The position numbers and the translations under genes were made by a program. Below the pieces are notes generated by a model. That model had not been told where the DNA came from. It did not search any database and worked only from the letters and a program-made list of their open reading frames with translations. A stretch of DNA of 64,000 nucleotides, from contig OY723258.1 in the NCBI GenBank assembly GCA_963210315.1, positions 62,001-126,000 of the forward strand, written 5' to 3'. Positions 43,521 to 55,717 of this stretch are shown one piece after another. Source of the DNA: Rhynchopus euleeides. Taxonomy: Eukaryota; Euglenozoa; Diplonemea; Diplonemida; Diplonemidae. Positions within the stretch are counted from its first letter, which is position 1, and each line of letters starts with the position of its first letter.

Positions 43521-45546
43521 GTACGACAAAAAAATGAAAGGAACCCAGCCGGGGGGTGGCAAACCCGCGGGGGCGGCGGTGGGGGCGGTGGGGGGTGTAG
43601 AGGGGGATCAATGCAGCGGAGATCGGAAACAAATAATAAAGAGAAAAGACTTTTCTGCACTATGCCCGTTGTTCCCTGCGAAGAAACCCCATATATGGGA
43701 ACCACGATCGTCGGGGCGGCCCGGGGGTGGGGGTGTGGGTGTGTGGGTTTCAGAGAGATGCAGGAGAGCAGGGGTAAAGAAGGCAGGGCAGCGGGTGGTG
43801 GCTTTGGGTGGGTTCACGAGGTTAGAAACTCGGACTGTGTACAGCCGGGGGGGGAGAGGGGGGGTGGGGGGCTGGGGCACGTCGGGCACAACATTTTTTT
43901 AAAGTTTTCTTTGGCGGGGAGAGGGAGGCCGCAGTTTTCCAAGGTTCTTCTGGCCGGCACGCCGTGGTTGCACTTCCGACTGCCGCAATTATCTTCCTTG
44001 CCCCCCCCCCCTCGCGACCACTGCCCTCTATGTTCTGTGCGCACCCCTGTTTGCTTTCAGCCTATCGGTATTACAGTTCCTGGGGGGAGGGGGGGGGGGG
44101 GGTGGTCCTCGACGGTACCAGCTGTTCGCTCTCATTTTTTTGACGCTCTCCTTTCTGCCCCACGTCCATCACAACACACACACACAAACCCGCAAACCTT
44201 CTTCGCCAGCTATCCAATCCAACATAACCCTTCTCGTTTTGGCATTACAAAACCCCCCGAACCCGCTTACATGAGGCCTTCGCTCAGAAAGTGCGTGTGA
44301 GCCCCACCTCGCAACAAGGAGGAGGCGAAGCTGACACAGTTGTGCGCTCTGGGCGCAGGGCCCCCCACACACCGACACCACACACAACAGGGGCATCTCT
44401 GGGAGCAGTGCGAGTCACAGAAAGAAAAAGCAAAATCATGCTTGCTGCGCATCGGCGGGGGTCCCATATTTTTTATTGAATTTTCTATCGAACGGCATCG
44501 ACGCGGCTTCCTTTGGGTATTTTTTTGGGGGGCGGGGGGTGGGTGGGGTTGCCCTTTCTCTCTCACGCCCTGCGACGGACGCTTTCCGTAAGAATCTTGA
44601 ATTGTTTTTGTTTGCTGTTCTCTCCTGGCATTCTGGGTGGGATTTGGCCAGACATCAGCAAGCCCAGAAGCCAGCAAGCCGCCACCACTTTATTTGGGGG
44701 GGGGTTGGGGGTGGGGAGTGGGGAGCACGCGCCTCAACCCCGCACGCCGAATTCTCAACCCAACGCCTAAAATGTCCCGCGGAGGTGGAATTCCACCCAC
44801 CCCCGCCCCCACCCCCACCCCCACGCTTCCACAAAACAACAGAAAATTGCGAGGCGGTTCTACACAAAAAGGCCAGCTGGCTCGACCCTAGTTCTCTGGA
44901 AAAAAAATGCAATTGTACACAACACACACAACACACACCGTTCCTCAATACCCTTCGTTCCGTGTGTAGTTCACGCAAACAGGGGCTGTCTGAGGATAGA
45001 GTTACTTACACACACACACACACAAGATGGGATTGGGCCAATCCAAGCCACTCAAAAACCCACTCAAAAAAAAAGGCGCCTGGACAACACAAAAACACAC
45101 CCACCCACGAAACCCCCCTGTTTGTTTGGCCAGGCCTCGTTGGTCACGGCGTGTCCCCCACCCCCCCCCCCCACCCAGAGGAAGGAGAAAGAGGAAGGAG
45201 CAGGCACCCCGTCCCTCCCTCCCTCCCTCCCTCCCTTCCTCTCCCCCCCCCTCTCCCTCCCGAGAGAGAGAGAGGTTCAAAAACCCCACGCCTTCCGACC
45301 CAACGACCCGACCCGGGCGATATTTTTTGGCATCCTGCGTTGAGGCCACGTTGCCACCCATTGCAGCCATATGTGCCAGAGAGAACCGTTGCGGGCACAC
45401 ACCCCGCCCCACAGCACCACCCAGTCCCAGCCGTGCAGACGGGGGTGGAGCCTCACAGGGTGGGGCGGGGGGCAGGGCGGGTGCCGCATTGTGTGTGGGC
45501 AAACGTGAGTAACCCCCTCCCTCCGCAGCATTTTCAGATGCTGCGA

Positions 45547-48500
45547 TTAGTCCTCGAAGAGTTCGTCGATGTCTTCCTGTTTTTTGTGTTGGGGGGAAGG
45601 TGGGGGGTGGGGGTGGGGTGTGGCGTGCCAGGCTCCATACCATATCAGGCTTCCCGGCGTTGTGCGGGTTGGGAGGGGAGGCGATGTCGTCGTCGTCATC
45701 CGCGAACGGATCGTCCTCAGGGGCAGGGGTGGTCGGAGCAGGGGCAGCAGGTTCTGCGGGCGCCGCCTCACCAAAGCCCTCGTCGTCCATGTCCACCTCC
45801 TCCTCCTTCGGCTCCGGCTCGGGTTCCGGCTCCGGCTCGGGCTCAGGCTCGGGCTGTGCCTCCGGCTCTGCGGGCGCCGCGGGCGCCTCGGCCTGTGCGT
45901 GGTCCACAAGCACTGCGTCCTCTGCGGCGTCCTCAGCAGGCTCCTCCTCCGCCGCTTCCTCCTCCTTCTCTGTGAGGCAGGGGGTGGCAGGGGTGGTTGT
46001 GGGGGGGAGGAGGGCGGCACTGCAGGCAACAACAGCCCAGGAGGCAATGGGTGTACCAACACAGCATCCGTGCAATGGGGGTGGGCCGGCCCACAAGTTG
46101 TCTCTGATCGCGATTGTTATTGCTAGTGACCACACACCACGCCTCTGCCGTGAGTGCCGTCTCTGTCAACATGTAGGCTGGGGAGAATGGAACATGGGAG
46201 GGAGTCAGGCCTGGGATTGAGTTTTCAAGCGTCGTGTAGCGAGGAGCCACATCTCGCCTTGTTGATATGCGGAGGGTTGTTGCTGGGGGGGAGGGTGTGG
46301 CAGTGGCAGCATACTCTCGAAGAGGTGCCCGATCTGGGGGAACATCGTCGGGTATTCCGAGGGGCACGCGATGGCCTGTGGTGGTGGAGGGTGCGGCGCA
46401 GTGTTGCGGGGTGGCTGGAGCACGATGGTGGGTGGCTGAAGCATAAAGTCAGGTGCAAAGTCATACGGCGGCGAACTTGCTAGACCCAAGCGACTTCCGC
46501 CACTTGTTCACGGTCTCAGGCACGAGCTCAGGGATGTAGGTGCGAGCGAAGACAGCAGCCTCTGCTTGTCTGTTCGTGTCGCACAGGAGCTGCACGCACT
46601 TCGTCAGGTTGCCCGTCAGATACGCAGCAGAGAATGCGACGTTGTGCCTGCGTGTGGGGTGGAGGTGGATCTCCACATCAAGAGTGGGTGTCCGGCGCGT
46701 TCTTCGTGCCACGACGGGGTCTTCGCCCCATGCCAAACTGTGCCAGTGTCTGGCTATGTTGCTGGAGGTCGGCTTCACCCTTCCCCAGCTCTGAGGGGGG
46801 CTTACACAGATTCATGTAGGGATGGGCAGCCATGGGGCAAACCGCAAAGAGACATACCTGCTGGCCTTCTCGGCGAGCTCTGCCACCTCCTTCAGGCCTT
46901 CGATGTTCTCAAGGCTCGAGTGCAGCAGGAGCAGCGAGCTGTAGTCCTCCCCCTGTGCAGGTGCAGGCAGTGGTGGTGGTGGTGGTGCCGGCGGGAACAC
47001 TGCATACCTTCTTGTAGGCCTCAGCACAGAGGTCGAACTGCGCGTGCTGGAGCGCAAGGTCGCCCAGCTGCTTCCACTTCAGCTTCAGGCCAGCCTCCGC
47101 GTCGAGCTTCGACAGTGTCTCGGCAGCGAGATCCAGGCGGTGGAGGTGCAGGGCGAGGGAGTAACGGTGTTCGTTGTCGATGGCCACCTGCAGTGCTGCC
47201 TCCTTGTAGCCTTGCGTGTCGAGGAACGTGGCGATGCCTGACTTCTGGTCCTCGGGCACCTTCGGCAGATGCACTGACATGGCGGTCTCCAGGTCACCCC
47301 GCACGACGCACGTCTGGAAGTCGATGACAGCCTGGAACAGCTGGTATGACACGACGTTGCGGTTCTTGTCAGTGAGGTAGACCTTGTTGTCCTTCGACAC
47401 GTACCCGAGGAGGTACATGGGGCGCTCCAGGACAGCCAGGTTCAGGCGCTCGCCACCCATGTAGTAGTTCAACCGCTGGTTGCGCGACACGTAGATGAAG
47501 CAGTCGCCAACCCACGACCCCTGCCGGACCTTCTCCTCCTCCTCCGCCATGAGCACGAAGGCATCCTCGATCCCGTTCTCAGGGACCTCGTCGCCCCTCG
47601 CAAGCGTCTCGTCTGTCAGCTGCTTGTTGTACCTCAGGATGTAGAAGTGCGAGTCGGTGATGAGCGCAGTGAGCTCACCCGTCTCGTTCCAGGAGACGCT
47701 CTTCGGCTGGATGTCAATCTGGCGGACAGGGCACTGCGTCTCCCAGTCGTAGAAGACAATCTGGTTCTGCCCCCTGCACCCCAGCAGGTGTCCCCCGAAC
47801 AGGCGGTCCACACCGAACCCGAGGTCCCTCATCTGCGCCTTCTCCTTGAAGGACTTGAAGATCTTCACGCTGTTCGAGTGCTCGAGGATTGCAAAGGTCT
47901 TGCCCTCGTTGCTCCACACGAAGTCAATGGCCTTCCCGAAGCACTGCGCACGCCACGCCAGAGTGGTGTTGATGTTGTATTCGTCCTCAGTCACCACTGC
48001 CGCGTACTGGCCAGTTGCGTTGTGCTCCACACGCTTTGCAACCTGCTCGGTGGTCCCCATGTCCTTCTGGGCCAGCACGATCTTCTCGCCGTCCTGCACG
48101 TCCGCAGGCACATTCCCCTTCAGACTCACCTGCACGATCTCGTGGTTGTTCGCGAACAGGATCTTCCCGTTGGAGTCCATCGAGAACACAGGCTCGTCCT
48201 TGCCAATCCGCAGCACCACCGTCCCCTTGTCACACCCAACAGCCAGCTTGTTGCTGCCGGGCTTCGCCGAGAGGGCCCACACACGCTGCAGGCCGTGCTC
48301 GAAGGAAGCCTCCAGCCTGTAGGAGGTGTATTGCGTGGCGTGTTGGGCTGGCTAGGCATACCTGTATGTGTGGAGGTGCCACATCTTGACCGTCTCGTCT
48401 TCAGAGCCGGTGATGATCAGCGGGCGGTCGGGGAAGAAGAGCACGGATGTCACTGTGAGGGAAGGGGTGGAAGGGGATGTGTCACGTGTGCGTTCATACC

Positions 48501-49208
48501 GTTGCCCGTGTGCTGCTGCAGGGTCTGCACGCACGCCTTTGTCTGGTAGTCCCAGATCTTCACCGTCCTGTCGTCGGATCCAGAAATCAGGTACGGCTTG
48601 TCCCCACCAGGGTAGTAGGCGACGCAGGTCACACCGTGTGTGTGCCCTTCCAGGGTGTAGTTGCACTGGTAGGACACGCGCGACTGTGTGGTGTACTGCC
48701 ACACCTTCACAGTGTGGTCCAGCGACGCTGTTGCGAAGGTGTTGCCGTCCTTCGGGTTGATGGCGATGTACATCACGAAGTGAACGTGCCCCTCGAACAT
48801 CATCGTGTTCTGCCAGTTCTTTTCCCAGTCCCACATCTTAATCGTCATGTCGTCACTGCTGGTCAGCACGAATGGCTTCGTGTCATGCACGGCAACAGCA
48901 CGGATAAAGTCCTGGTGCGCGTCGAACTCCGTCACCTTGTCCATCGTGTTGTAGTTGTACACGCGCATCTTCATGTCGTCGCTCCCGCAGATGAACCAGT
49001 TCATGCGCGCGATGAACTTCACGCATCGCTGCGGGTGCTCAGCCACCTGGAAGCTCTTGATCATGCTGTTCGTCTCGAAGTTCCACAGGTTCACCTGACC
49101 CGTGTACAGCGAACAGATAACCCATGGCTCCCGCACGTGGAGGTCCACGCCCTTCACACGTTCCGACTTTGCATGGAGCTTTTTCTTGATGTCGGTTTTA
49201 GTCGTCAT
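45547..49208 (-). CDS. COPB2: Coatomer subunit beta-prime
   Basis: Part of the COPI coat that forms retrograde Golgi-to-ER vesicles; its WD40 propellers bind cargo KKXX signals. Eight exons: 49208-48500, 48452-48362, 48316-47008, 46952-46858, 46647-46467, 46375-46315, 45969-45641, 45576-45547; 934 residues, with phases consistent throughout. All seven introns begin GTATG and end AG. The N-terminal WD40 propeller is well conserved (KSERVKGVDLHVREPWVICS; GSDDRTVKIWDYQTKACVQT), followed by the second propeller and an alpha-solenoid (HNVAFSAAYLTGNLTKCVQL; AEAAVFARTYIPELV). An acidic tail rich in Glu-Pro repeats ends EDIDELFED. Size is near the usual 900 residues. An acceptor CACACAG lies 11 bases before the ATG. 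Confidence 0.95.
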
Positions 49209-51921
49209 CGTGCGACCCCCTGTGTGTGGTGGAGTGTGGGCTCGGCACGCTGCTGCTGAAGATCTCACACGAACAGCAAGACAGAAAGGGGTGCGGCGGG
49301 GCATCCATATCGAGCGTCGTACACAGCTGTGCTACCACAGCGGGAGGGAGGCCTGCCCCCGACACGAGTCCGTCCGGTGGCCCTTTGCATGGTGACCGCA
49401 GAGAGGGGGCAGCGTTAGGAGATCAGGCATTCTTTTCGAAAACTCTTTTGACAGAGCTGGAGAGACACTACTATTCCCTGGCAGGCACACCGTGCCGCTT
49501 ACGCATCCTTTACAGTTCGTTTGAGGTGACCCACGGCCACGCGCATGCAGCGGCGAGAGGTTCACACCGTGAGTTCCCCCGCCAACCACAGAATAAAGTT
49601 CTTGCTGGTGGCACCATCGAATTGGTGGTCGTTTCCTCTTCAGCACGCACATGATGTGGGACATCGTGTCCTGCGCCAATGCATGTGTTATCGGCTTTTC
49701 GCAGCCTTCGTATGTTTGGTATTTTCCTGCCTGTATATGCCCTGCACACACCTCCTGTGCCCTTTATCAATCTGTCTCGTTCTGGTGTAGTTGGGGTGAT
49801 GCACCCTTAAGAGAGAGAGAGAGGAGTACAAAGGCGAACCTTCTTTCTGTTCGTTTGTGTTTCGGTTCGCGTGCCCCGAGATTTCTGCTTTTTTTCCCGG
49901 ACAAACCACCCCCACCACAGGAAGCCCTCTGGCAGCTGCCCCCATGAGGCACACACAGCCACCTGCGCCCAGCTGAGCAACCACTGCCGGGACAACCAGA
50001 CAAGACAACCAGACCTCGGCCTGCCTGGAACTGCCCAAGCCTGCCCCACCCCCTGTCCAACCAACGGGGTGCTTGCCAAATTGTGGTTCAGACTGCTGAG
50101 GGAGCACCACCACCACCACCCGTGTGCTGGGGTGAACCCGGTTGGGAGAACAGCTGTCGGAGCGGGCGCTGCCTCCGTTTTGGGGCGGCAGGGGCCTCAG
50201 CGAGGGGGGTGGGTGGGTGGGTGGGTGCTGACAAGCTCTGAAGCGGCTTGCCCGCTGCAGCTGCCAGCAGTGCTCCCTGAGGGGGAGGGGGGGTGGCTGT
50301 GCCATGCTGCATGCAGTGTGTGACTCGTGTCACCTTGCCGCAACCCAGATGTGTGAGGCACAGCGCACAGCTTTCACAACCTATATTGTTTTTTCCACTT
50401 TGGTCCTTGCACTTCTGCAGCCAAAGGCCCTGCCACCCCAATAACACACAAGCATCTGCCGCTGTCACTTCCTTGCATGTACGCAGATGCACCAGACACA
50501 CAGGCGTGCCATGTGGGTCAAACATAAAGAAACGAAGCGGCTTGCAGCGCCAGGAGGCCAGGAGGGGGGGCGAGAAAAAAAATCCAACAGGAGAAAGAGC
50601 CTGCACCCCGGTGCTGTTGGGGAATACGAGGTGCCCTTCCCCCTCGGGCACCTCGGGGCACCCCGTGCCACTGCCACCAATCAGAGGCTTTCCAAATTCC
50701 AACATACATACAGCGTGCGATGCACCCACCCTCCCCCCCCACCCCCGCACCCCTGTTGCTGGGCGTGCCTCTGCTACTGCGTCACGCCCAGCGAGGGGAA
50801 CCAGGAAGGGAAGAAGCTACGGATTCTGGGGGCGGTGGGGGGGGTGGGGGGTGGGGGGACACTCGCAGCCCCAGTGGACACCTGCAAAGCAGCACCGCTC
50901 GGCTATAGCAGAGTCGTGATGATTTTACTGTGGGTCTGAGGGGCCGAGCAGCTCTTCAAATGCAAACAATGAGAGAACAGGGAGCAGGCGCTGGCCGTCG
51001 CTTCGCCCCCCGGGCATCGCCTCCAGAAGTGGGTGGAGGCGATGGCCGGGGGGTGGGGGGGGTGGAGGGGCCCTGCCCCTGAAAGTCTTCGTTTCAGTGA
51101 GGCCTTTTATTTTGTTTTCACATTTTTATGTTCGGGGGGGGGAGTTAGTTCTGCTCGTTCGGCTGTGGCAATGGGATCCCACACAAAAGGGGGGTGGGTG
51201 GGTGGGGGGGGGGGGCGTGTGAATGGCGGGAACAACACCCCCCACGGCTGCCGAAACTGAGAGACCCTCTGGCAGCTGTGTGGGGCACGGGGTGGTGGTG
51301 ATGATGGCCGGCTGTGGTGTCCCGCCAGAGACACCGCTCCAACAAGCGCGTGCAACTGCGCTGCTGGATCAGTCCACGAACGAACCTTCGGTGCTGTAGT
51401 CCCCGAGGTGGGCATGTTGGTGTTGGAAGGGGATGAATGAAGCAGGATAAAAACTGCGGCAGCAAAGAAGGGCGCCCTTGACAACCCTTGACGCGGCACC
51501 ACGCATGGTGGGAGAGGCCAGAGCCCTTGATAGCCTCCTGCCCAGGTCAGCAATCTGGGCGAAGGCATCGGTGGCGGGTCACTGCAGCTGTTCAAACACA
51601 GCCTGCCGTGGCCTGTCGATGCGGATCTCGAGAGTGCCAGCAAACCATCATTCACGAATAGGCGTGCCGGGCACTGCAAAGTCGGAAGCCAGGATGCGTG
51701 GTGCCGCCCTGTCGAACGGTCCCGTTTCGAAGCAGGGGTGGGGGGTGTGTGTGGGGCAACTGTGAGGCCCAGAGGGGGGATGCTCGCATGCGGAAGTACA
51801 AAATACAGCATAAAACGCAAAACGCACCGACAGAAAAGGGGGTCGCTCTTTATGCCCATCAGGGGGGACAGGAAGATAAGCTGGGAACAACCACGCTACG
51901 CAATAACAACACAAAACCAGC
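49209..51921. other. Intergenic region, no gene seen
   Basis: 2.7 kb with C-runs, GGTG/GGGT tracts (50205-50225, 51180-51215) and scattered open frames on both strands of unlikely composition. No acceptor-plus-ATG arrangement with a conserved product, no RNA gene and no inverted ends found. It contains the start region of COPB2 and the 3' UTR of the gene at 51922. Confidence 0.5.
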
Positions 51922-53100
51922 TCAGAAGTGCTTGACAGTGCCTGTGCTCGACGACCGTGCGGGCATGCTGTTCACAGCACTTGCAGGGGATGCGCACGCC
52001 CTTCCTGCTCGTTCGACGCTAGAATACCCCCCGGTGGACACGTCGGGGTTCCACGCTCTGCGCATCATGAGCGAATCACGCGCTGCGGTCGACACGCCAG
52101 TGCGCTGCGCCGCTGAACCGTCCTTCTCCCACGGTGCGGACTGCTCCTGGGGTGTGCTCGAACGCGGCGACGCGCTGGGCATGGAGAACGGTGCTGTGCT
52201 GGGCTTCTCCCACGGGGCGGGGTCGCGCGACTGCGGGGTGGAGGCCCGCTTGCCCCCCTTCGCCTGCTGGAGCCCTGCGGCACCCGTGCCCCAGATGTGC
52301 GAGTGCGTCTGCCCGTTGAACGAGTGTGTCGTATTCCGCCCTGCCAGCTTCTGCTCCCTGCTCTCCCTGGCTGTCAGATGCACGCGCCCCCCCATCCGGT
52401 CCACCGACTGCGGGGGCGACTGCCCCCGGATCTTCTGCGCGCGTATCACAGGCGATGCCCTCCCCTGCGACAGGAGGGAGTGCGAGTAGCTGTTCTCCTC
52501 CGCACCCGTCATCGACGTGTCGTGCAGCGCTGTGGGTGTCTGGAACACACGCCGCCCTGCATCTGCAGGCGTGTTGGTCCCACTCTCATGCAGCAGCACG
52601 TCGGTACTCTTGTTGCGGTGGGAGGCATTGCCGAAGGGGTCCCCACACACACGCCCTGCAGTCTTGTCCTGCTGCTTGTCCCAGGGCCGCTCGTTGCTTA
52701 CGTAGTCCACGCTGCGCATCTTCGGGTGATCGCCTGGCGGCTGCCATGCCCCACCCTTCATGGTCTTCTCTGCCCTGAGGTCGTCGACGTGCTTCCGGCG
52801 CGAGCTGACGCGGGTGCTGTGGTTCCACGGCGGCATGACGTTGGCGGAGAGCGCAGGCGACACACGCTTGCCCTGGTGCTCTGGGGAGCGGATGGTTGTC
52901 GGCGTGCCGGGAAGCTGCTGCTTGGTGGGTTTCGTTGGGGTGGAAGGGCGCTCCCAAGGCGCAGAGGCAGAGTTCGACCGGCGGTCGTTCCCGCCTGGGA
53001 TGCCATCGCACCTTTTTGTCTGCTTGCGTGTCTTTGTCCCGGCAAGGCCATAATCATCCTCCGGCGGCGCACGCCCTCCAAGCATCGCAAATGTGGCCAT
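51922..53100 (-). CDS. Disordered protein with repeated APWE(K/R) motif
   Basis: Single exon, 392 residues from MATFAMLGGR; I reject the longer frame because an acceptor TAACTTCAG lies about 37 bases before this ATG. The protein is rich in Ser, Thr, Pro, Arg and Ala and probably disordered. A short motif recurs: SAPWERPST near residue 40, RPWDKQQ, DPAPWEKPST and SAPWEKDGS towards the C-terminus, with NVMPPWNHST as a weaker copy. Such regular Trp-containing motifs in a disordered chain often bind a repeated partner surface. It ends SSSTGTVKHF. Family unknown; a cytoskeletal role is possible. Confidence 0.65.
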   Translation of the reverse strand: MATFAMLGGRAPPEDDYGLAGTKTRKQTKRCDGIPGGNDRRSNSASAPWERPSTPTKPTKQQLPGTPTTIRSPEHQGKRVSPALSANVMPPWNHSTRVSSRRKHVDDLRAEKTMKGGAWQPPGDHPKMRSVDYVSNERPWDKQQDKTAGRVCGDPFGNASHRNKSTDVLLHESGTNTPADAGRRVFQTPTALHDTSMTGAEENSYSHSLLSQGRASPVIRAQKIRGQSPPQSVDRMGGRVHLTARESREQKLAGRNTTHSFNGQTHSHIWGTGAAGLQQAKGGKRASTPQSRDPAPWEKPSTAPFSMPSASPRSSTPQEQSAPWEKDGSAAQRTGVSTAARDSLMMRRAWNPDVSTGGYSSVERAGRACASPASAVNSMPARSSSTGTVKHF

Positions 53101-55370
53101 GTGTCGAACAGCGAGCAGGACGGCCGCCCACCTGAAGTTAGGTTTGTTAAGTGTGCAGCCAGCCACAGGTCGGTGTTCAGACAAGAGGGGCAATGGGGCG
53201 GGGTGGAGGAGGGTCAACAAGCGGGGATGTTTCATATCGTTTCTCAGGGGGGGAGGCGGGACACACGCAGTGACCACACACCCCCACACACCCCACCCCA
53301 CCACCCCCGAACCCGACCGACCCTCCCCACGTGCACTTCAAAACCCCCACCCCACGCTGTGCATGGCTCTCGTCTGCTCTGTGTGCGTGGGGCTCACGCC
53401 GAACTTACAAAAAAAACGAAATCCGGCGTGGTTTTCTAACAAAAACAAAAGAATGAGGCACAGACAGGGTGCGGAGGAGAGAGAGCTGGGGAAGAGAGGA
53501 GAACTCAAAAAAAGAATGCACCAAAAACCTGAAAAAAATCCCCCTCCTTTCCGTTTTGCACCCACTCACTCGCTACAGGGAAACATGAAGAGAAGAAATC
53601 CCGTTGTTTTCCCCCCTTTTCTCTTCTCTACTCTGCACTGCACTGTACTGCGCTTCGACTCCGACGACAACCCAGGGAACAAGTGTATAACAAATGGGGC
53701 TTGTTACATGAGCATGTTAGGTCACATGCCCCCCCCCCCCAGTCGGCCCACTCTTGTTTCGTGGGGTTGCGATTGCATGCACCATGTGTAGAACCGCGCA
53801 CTCAAGCAACACCCCCCTCCCCCATGGGGGCCTTCGCTGCGTGCCACTGTGTGTCAAACTGTGTCACCTTACACCCAGTATTGCGAGGCGGTTCACCTTG
53901 CGGCTCACCTTCTCTCACTTTCCTGCACTTCTCGGCGAAGGTCCCATGGTCTGCCTGCGATCCCCCCCTCCCCCCCTCCGCAACCACTCACAGCGCAAAT
54001 GGCCTACAGGCAGCTGCCGCATTTGCGAGCCGCCAGGGAAGAGATGCAGGGAGACAGAGAGAGTCACATGACGCTTTGCGCTTGTGGGCTGGAGCTTCAG
54101 GGTGGCTTCAGGGGGGTGCACGCCACGTTGTCAAGCACTCGAGACAGGGAGAGAGAGGGGGGGAGGGCGCGTGTCGCAGGAGAGATCGCATCAAAGAGCA
54201 CTGCGGTTTGAACCTCGGTGCGAGGGGGGGTCTGCACTTTTTTTGCCGCAAAAAAGCGCCCTATCACTTCACAGCTACAACCGCTCTGATGAATTTCCTT
54301 TTGTTTGTTGCGTTGACGCTTCTACACACAAAACCCTGAACTGATCACACCCTGAGCCTGATGAAGGGTGGGGTTAGTGTATAGAGCACGTTTGGTTGCA
54401 GCTGTGGTGGGGCGCTTTCCGCTCACACGAGTGTGCTTAAAAAAAAACAAAGGGTTTGGCAGGCGTGGGTGTGGTGTGGTGTGTGCTTGTGTGGGCGCTC
54501 ATGTGCCCACCTCCCCCCTTCCGCCCCCTACATCTTATGGGGGCTTTTTCATACCTAAAATTATCTAGACGAATCGACGGACAAAAAAGACAACGGTACT
54601 AAGGGGAATGGGAATGGGGGAGACGGGGGGAGAAGGGGGCCATTTTGTGTGTTGAGGCGTTTTCTCGGGGGTCAAAGTATGTCGAGTTGTGAGAGAGAGT
54701 GTATGTGTGTTTCTTGGGTAGTGGTGGTTCATCTGTTATTTTCTGTTCCATCAATGACTTTTTTGTGTTCGGTTCTCTTTGGGCTGCTTCAGGGGGGCGT
54801 GCGTGTGTGTGTGGTCTAAAAATGTTGGGGTTTCGGGTATTCGGGGAAACCCCGGGGATCAACGGGTGGAAGAACTGCTGCGACACACAACCCGTGGATC
54901 GCCGTCAACCCCGCTTGTCAGACACCCTCCTTGCAGGCCGTCGTTTTGTTTTGACTTTTCTTGTCGGGTCAATGGGAAGTAACCAGCCCCCTCAAGGGCT
55001 GTGAGATTCACTATTTGTCAGCAGGGCTCTTCTTGTATTGTAGGTTCAACTACAAGGTTGGGTTCGCGACCAATGTCCCCGAAAGGCCACAGTCCCCGAA
55101 AGTGCAGTCCGTGGGTCATTCATGATGACCCACTCGGAGACCCAGATGGCTATGATGTCCAGGTCGATAATCCACAAATTGACCCCCATTCGGTGGGATA
55201 ACAGATCTTGGGGGCTGGTGTTGCAGGGCCACATGCGCAAGGAGACATCAGAAGCGCCCGTCGAGACCGAATGAGCCGCAAGACGGAGGGCACATCAAGG
55301 CAAGAGCAGCTAGAGGGATTTTAGCATACAGCCTTCGGGATGTAGGAAGAGCCAACACACACACACACAC
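53101..55370. other. Intergenic region with one SINE-like repeat
   Basis: No gene with acceptable support. It holds low-complexity tracts, the repeat at 54250-54440, and an (AC)n tract (55355-55370) directly before the retrozyme-like element. A short hairpin with AGTCCCCGAAAG lies near 55080-55100, without a function I can assign. Confidence 0.45.
54250..54440 (+). repeat. 191-bp SINE-like repeat, copy A
   Basis: Identical over 191 bases to 59770-59960, from AAAAAGCGCCCTATCACTTC to GTGTGCTTAA, followed here by an A-run (AAAAAAACAAAG) that suggests retroposition. TTAGTGTATAGAGCACG resembles a degenerate Pol III A box, but no B box is apparent. Confidence 0.8.
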
Positions 55371-55654
55371 TCAAGCCCCCAAGACTCTTGAAGCGGCCTG
55401 ACTATTTAGTGTCTTCGTCGCAGCAAGGGGGCGATATATACCACCCTTTTTATTGATTTCACGTGTCAGTGTTTGACTTTTTTGCTATAACCTGCTCAGG
55501 TCACGGTAAAAAAGACTGTTGGCAGCGCACGTATGGACACCCATACACGTACAGGTGCGCACAAACAAAACGCAACTTCATTTCTTCCTTTTTCTCCCTC
55601 TCCAACCCCACCCGTGACACCACCAGGGTTTAGCTAGCCCTGGTCCGATTATCC

Positions 55655-55717
55655 CCGGTTCTTCGCTGAAGAGACGCGGCCGGGGGGAGGGGTACGAAGA
55701 GTACGCGTCGAAACCGG
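55655..55717 (+). ncRNA. Hammerhead-ribozyme-like RNA core, copy 1
   Basis: The conserved core is present in order: CTGAAGA (55666-55672, consensus CUGANGA), a perfect 6-bp stem II (GACGCG 55673-55678 with CGCGTC 55704-55709), then GAAA (55710-55713). Stem III would pair CCGGT (55655-55659) with ACCGG (55713-55717), leaving T55660 as the cleavage-site residue. The weak point is stem I, only CTTCG (55661-55665). A 7-bp hairpin ACCAGGG/CCCTGGT lies just upstream (55622-55644). A competing pairing CCCCGG/CCGGGG is possible. Confidence 0.45.

Larger units (their letters stand above)
40928..45546. other. Long intergenic region without a credible gene
   Basis: 4.6 kb of homopolymer G/C and A/T runs, CA/TG tracts and unique sequence. 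Open frames on both strands lack acceptors and conserved content. A short protein-like remnant, plus strand 42790-42925 (LPDLGLPVVVSIEEAFTMRF), and the motif at 42421 suggest decayed transposon pieces. An 18-bp inverted match AAAAATCCTTAGAAAAAA occurs at about 42256 and 43004. Part must be the 3' UTR of COPB2. Confidence 0.5.

Noticed and set aside
54290..54390. CTGATGA boxes in the 191-bp repeat as hammerhead or C/D snoRNA
   Set aside because: No GAAA with a matching stem II, and the C box lacks the needed purine and a well-placed D box.
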